NCBI GenBank assembly: GCA_947561715.1
Contig: OX387200.1
Span: forward strand, 20,834,501 to 20,898,500
Length of the DNA: 64,000 nt
Source of the DNA: Ascidia mentula
Taxonomy: Eukaryota; Chordata; Ascidiacea; Phlebobranchia; Ascidiidae
Reading direction: 5' to 3'
Below the pieces are notes generated by a model. It worked only from the letters and a program-made list of their open reading frames with translations. It searched no databases and was not told the DNA's origin. Made by a program: the position numbers and the translations under genes. How positions within the stretch are numbered: position 1 is the stretch's first letter; each line of letters begins with the position of its first letter. Shown here piece after piece: positions 61,001 to 64,000 of this stretch.

Positions 61001-62360
61001 CCAAACATTCTTCTTCACCGACGCCATTTTGGAAGTTTCGGTGATCCATGGCTCAGTGGTGACCCCGACACCGAGAAGTTGCGTCATCACCGCTCCCCAA
61101 TTGATGCTCCCAGAGTATGAAGAGGTGACAGCGTCGTTAAGTCCTGGTTGGCTAACGTACTTTTCTCAGCCATTTGTAATATTGCGAGAAAAAAATGATC
61201 TACGTTTTAAACTTGACATAGAAAATATTGCAGTCTGTCCGGTATCTTCCTGTGTTAATAGATATGTTTAATGCAGTATAGCAATATTCAAAACCAGAGT
61301 GAAACTTTCATCATGAAATCGTTGTTTATTTGCGAAATGCCACTTTATAGCACGCCTAAACAAGCCGCTTTTTTTTACCATGACCGAAGAAGTTGTTGTC
61401 AATCGATGCTGGAAATTATTCCCCATTATATTAAATTTTTGTAGTACTCCGTATTGGTCTCTGATCTATAACATCTATAGTTTCTGGTGCACTATTTTTT
61501 AAAGTCAGAAAACTTATTAGCACACTCTTTGCTTCATCAGGGGCAAAAAAATCACCCCCTATACTGTAATTATCGTGGCGATTTCCACCTCGTATACTTT
61601 ATACCACAAGAATGGAAACGTTAATTTTCAGTAGGTTAAAATTTGTCTGCTTTCTTATTTAAGACAAATAGATTTCGCTTTGAAAATCATCGCCGGTGTA
61701 TTATTCAAACAGAATAATGGAAAGCGTCCATAAAATTTCAATCTTTCCGCCCCCGTAGAAACTGTGAAGGAATTTTAGGGAGCGACGCAGTAAACGTAAT
61801 TGTTGTTTATTTTTGCAGCTGAAACTGCACGAATGCGAGTTCGCCATTCTCCTCGTGATACGACGTGAAACGGTGACGCTGGACACGGTTCCGAGCACCT
61901 TAGGGATTCACCACCGTGTGTAGAAGATGTTGTAAGAGTTATGTCCGTACGTTCATTTTAACACGTATTAAAATACAGGTCCCTCCCGGTTCCAGTCATT
62001 TTCACGCCACACGTCGAGCATCGTTCCACGCAAAACCTCGCAAATCTACCCCATCGAAGAAGAAGATGAAGAAATTTAGGCAGGTTTGGGAGTAAAAAAG
62101 ATAAAGTTTTGTAATGCAAAAATACCTTTGATGACTTTTATGTAATATAGAATTTTTCCGGACGCGCTTCATTGCAATAATTTCTTTCATACCAACTACA
62201 AAGTTTTTTCGACAAACAAATATTATTAGTAACATTTTACAAGAAAGTTAAACAACCTGATTTTCTGTTTCAGATTTCTTCTTTGGACGGTGTTTTGGAG
62301 CTGCGTGTAAACTTTTTTCAACCCAACCGTGCAATAATCACAACGCCCATGCGCACTTAA
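49090..62360 (+). CDS. SLC9C1: Sperm-type Na+/H+ exchanger with voltage sensor and cyclic-nucleotide domain (SLC9C1/sNHE)
   Basis: 32 exons chain in phase: 49090..49240, 49317..49456, 49514..49626, 50249..50445, 50612..50740, 50958..51127, 51504..51595, 51908..52048, 52604..52747, 53059..53174, 53499..53527, 53593..53674, 53839..54017, 54221..54274, 54498..54572, 54784..54881, 55104..55223, 55362..55518, 55877..55927, 56420..56568, 56907..57038, 57379..57530, 57792..57899, 58138..58275, 58832..58959, 59218..59309, 59721..59844, 60062..60190, 60933..61124, 61819..61917, 61979..62083, 62274..62360; 3873 nt, 1290 aa. Exchanger core: ATDPVAVVALLKEL, EGEALLNDGAA, TWGGLRGAVGLALA. Voltage sensor: S4 GRATKAIRTLRATRLLRLSK with Arg/Lys every third residue. 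CNBD phosphate cassette: IGEIGFLTNSNRTCTV, keeping the Glu and Arg that hold cAMP. In sea urchin this protein raises sperm pH on hyperpolarisation. The exon-30 donor (CGT|GTGTAG) is weak; if unused, the protein stops at 61923. Confidence 0.95.
49818..49842 (+). repeat. Microsatellite (AGAACT)4
   Basis: Four tandem AGAACT units in the third SLC9C1 intron. Confidence 0.9.
52140..52245 (+). repeat. Short interspersed repeat, GTGGGGCGATCC family
   Basis: Contains TGCATTGCCTGGGCTGCCAA, CTCATGATCGCGATACGATA and GTGGGGCGATCCTGCC, shared with the copy at 26930-27035. In an SLC9C1 intron. Confidence 0.65.
57566..57640 (+). repeat. tRNA-like short repeat in SLC9C1 intron
   Basis: GCGGGTTCGAGTCCCGGTCC is a good T-arm, but the upstream part does not fold into a full cloverleaf. 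Similar T-arm ends occur at 40391-40407 and about 60009-60027. Likely tRNA-derived SINE relics. Confidence 0.4.
59985..60035 (+). repeat. tRNA-like short repeat in SLC9C1 intron
   Basis: ATGGGTTCGAATCCCAGTG resembles a T-arm; no complete tRNA was seen around it. Confidence 0.35.
60640..60785 (-). repeat. Interspersed repeat related to 61450-61545
   Basis: AGGTCTATAACTTTAGTAAT and TTTCTGGTGTACTGTTTT, followed by an Arg-rich-looking hairpin (GCTCGAGCTTCCGCGAGC) and CGCTTCATC, parallel the second copy downstream. Non-coding, intronic. Confidence 0.5.
61450..61545 (-). repeat. Interspersed repeat related to 60640-60785
   Basis: TGATCTATAACATCTATAGT, TTTCTGGTGCACTATTTTTT and TTGCTTCATCAGGGG match the upstream copy in order and spacing. 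Intronic in SLC9C1. Confidence 0.5.
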
Positions 62361-62620
62361 TTTGCATTGTGAGTTTCTGAAAACGACCGCAGCAATACAA
62401 CGATACAGCCTGAATGCACGGGTATTTAATTCAAGTCATTTCGGTAGGAGCAAGTGCAGAATGCACGATATATTGCTGTTAAAGAATCTTCTGTAGGGTT
62501 TCTAAAATATAAGTAATATTGAGTTAAGGGACAACTTTTCTGGTACGAACAACCTTATAAAACATAAGATGTCATGGCACTTCTGATATTGTGCAACAAA
62601 TGAAGTTTATTTAACCGTGT
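62361..62620. other. SLC9C1 3' flank
   Basis: AT-rich, no coding signal. No AATAAA was noticed close to the stop codon. Confidence 0.3.
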
Positions 62621-62880
62621 AGTGCATAAACGAATCGTGAGCGAAAGTTATGATGGAATCTAACGTACAGCTTGTGTGTACGGATTGTTCCTTTAGGATA
62701 AAAATGTTATCGCATTCCATCAGAATTCGGGCGCGACACACACGGTATCGCGTTGCATGAATGTGCTTAAACGCCCAGCGGTAAACAGTTGCCTGCTCCA
62801 ACCCCTGAAGGCAACGCTCCTCCTGTTTCGTTAACCGTTCAAGTTCGTGGGCGAGACCAAACCCCGCGGGGTTGATTGTT
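62621..62880 (-). CDS. Possible terminal exon of an unidentified minus-strand gene
   Basis: Open frame of about 85 codons containing HELERLTKQEERCLQGLEQ and YRWAFKHIHATRYRVCRARI and ending FMHYTVK, stop at about 62621. AATAAA overlaps the stop region on the minus strand. Composition looks coding and the first part could be helical. No clear acceptor was found and no family was recognised. Confidence 0.3.
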
Positions 62881-63755
62881 TGCCGTCACGCCATCATACC
62901 GACCGAAATATCAAAACAAACCTACTTCGTTCGGTATGTAAATTGATCGATTTGCTTGCGAGTCGATGCCCTGCAAGACCCTCCCTTCTTAACATTGACC
63001 TACATATGATTGCATTGGTAAGTTTTTGCAAGAAATTCCCTATTTATTTGCCGTTCTATATTTGTGGTTGAGAGAGTTGCTCAGCACTTTAAAGAAACAC
63101 GCATAACTCGACAAACAAGTCGTTAAACATTTTCAGAAAATGCCACATCAATGACATTTATATTCCAAGCCTTTTAAAACGATCTAATAGCTTTGCATTA
63201 ATCAGCCTCCCAACTAGGTTTACGCGCCCGGAGCTACACTTTTTAGCAGGTATCACCTTCACAACAGGACAGTTGACCTCGTGTGCAAAGTTGAACTTTG
63301 CATATAGCGTAAACCGCGCTGCTGGAAACACCGTGTTGTTGAATTGTTTCGCCGCAAACATTTTGCAGCGCTACGCCGTCCAAACCACACCGGCCTTCGG
63401 GCGCTATTTGTGTGAAACACAGCTTCGACAAAAGCCTGAATTTTGTTCACTGAAAAAAGCTGCACAAATATCGTCATATTTTTTGGCGTGAGGGTGGGTG
63501 TTAAATTATAAATTTCATTTACCAAAGACGAGCGGTGTTCTGTGTAATTACTGAACAAGAAGGTTCGCAAAAATAAATTGTTTATTATCCCATCATATGC
63601 TTTTCACAAATCCATGTATAATCTTTCAAAATCATGTTGTGATAAAAGATTACCTGGGCGAATTTGTTTTGTTTTCTTGCCAATCATTCGCCCATCTGCT
63701 CCTAAACGAAACAAACAGTACGTGGTCTCATGCAAGAGTGGCAGCTGTTTACCTG
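62881..63755. other. Gene-free stretch
   Basis: Several overlapping open frames of 60-100 codons between 63158 and 63570 on both strands, without homology or splice support. Nothing firm seen. Confidence 0.3.
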
Positions 63756-63764
63756 TGGCTTCTC

Positions 63765-64000
63765 CAAAGCCAATTTTGGGATTTCACTCTCACGACTTTC
63801 CTGTAATAAACTCACCACACCCGACTCTTTGCGAACGGTCCGCCCACAAGCTGCAATTTCGTGACCGAAATCTGCAAATTTCCAGGGTGGTTGAGATCGA
63901 ATCTCGCCTCATTCAAGTTCAGTTGGATAGCGAGGGAAGCAATGCAAATGTGCAGAGTTTGTTGGTGCCATTACACGCCCTCAACACGCCCCCAGGGCAA
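63765..64000 (+). CDS. Possible partial exon running off the window
   Basis: One frame stays open to the end of the window and encodes CERSAHKLQFRDRNLQISRV followed by VEIESRLIQVQLDSEGS, which has heptad spacing typical of a coiled coil. An in-frame CAG-type acceptor may lie near 63890. No family recognised; cut by the window edge. Confidence 0.35.

Noticed and set aside
1-64000. CRISPR arrays, bacterial operons, integrated virus-like elements
   Set aside because: No repeat-spacer arrays, no prokaryotic gene layout, and no reverse transcriptase, integrase, capsid or envelope frames were recognised.

Overview
The window is metazoan nuclear DNA, AT-rich, with compact multi-exon genes, short GT-AG introns and many small non-autonomous repeats. 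Gene content (MIIP, NXF1, NPC2, PSPH, ECH1, a GT10 fucosyltransferase, a sperm-type SLC9C1 exchanger) and gene compactness fit a tunicate, most likely an ascidian of the Ciona type. The genus is an inference. Exons were assigned by eye from reading-frame continuity, splice dinucleotides, phase agreement and remembered family sequences, so single boundaries may be off by a base or two.

Layout. 0.2-0.73 kb: small unidentified gene (-). 1.2-4.4 kb: MIIP homologue (+), nine exons. 5.0-7.4 and 9.1-11.4 kb: two tandem ECH1 copies (-), both ending in the peroxisomal signal SKL, with an identical last exon. 12.9-19.3 kb: NXF1/TAP mRNA export receptor (-). 20.1-20.6 kb: intronless NPC2 (-). 21.8-24.8 kb: phosphoserine phosphatase (+), with a foldback repeat in its last intron. 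25.5-31.7 kb: an unusual membrane protein (-) with one N-terminal membrane anchor, a Thr/Ser-rich stalk containing a duplicated exon, a hyaluronan-binding Link domain and a TIM-barrel domain resembling GH18 hydrolases. 31.7-40 kb: repeat-rich, with a candidate unidentified plus-strand gene, two hAT-type MITEs with target-site duplications, and a complete type I hammerhead ribozyme. 40.0-43.9 kb: alpha-1,3-fucosyltransferase (+) with an extra C-terminal membrane segment. 45.4-48.7 kb: long disordered protein of unknown function (-), divergent from 49.1-62.4 kb: complete 32-exon SLC9C1/sNHE (+) with exchanger, voltage-sensor and cyclic-nucleotide-binding parts. The right end holds two short coding-like segments.

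The genes do not form one pathway. They are ordinary neighbours: mRNA export, lipid handling, serine synthesis, fatty-acid oxidation, surface glycan biology and sperm pH control. The most notable signals are (1) the hammerhead ribozyme at 39384-39436, which has every core residue and three helices, plus a decayed relative at 26574-26637; (2) the Link plus GH18-like membrane protein; (3) patchwork identity between the ECH1 copies, suggesting gene conversion; and (4) the SLC9C1 gene sharing a 354-bp divergent promoter with an unknown gene.
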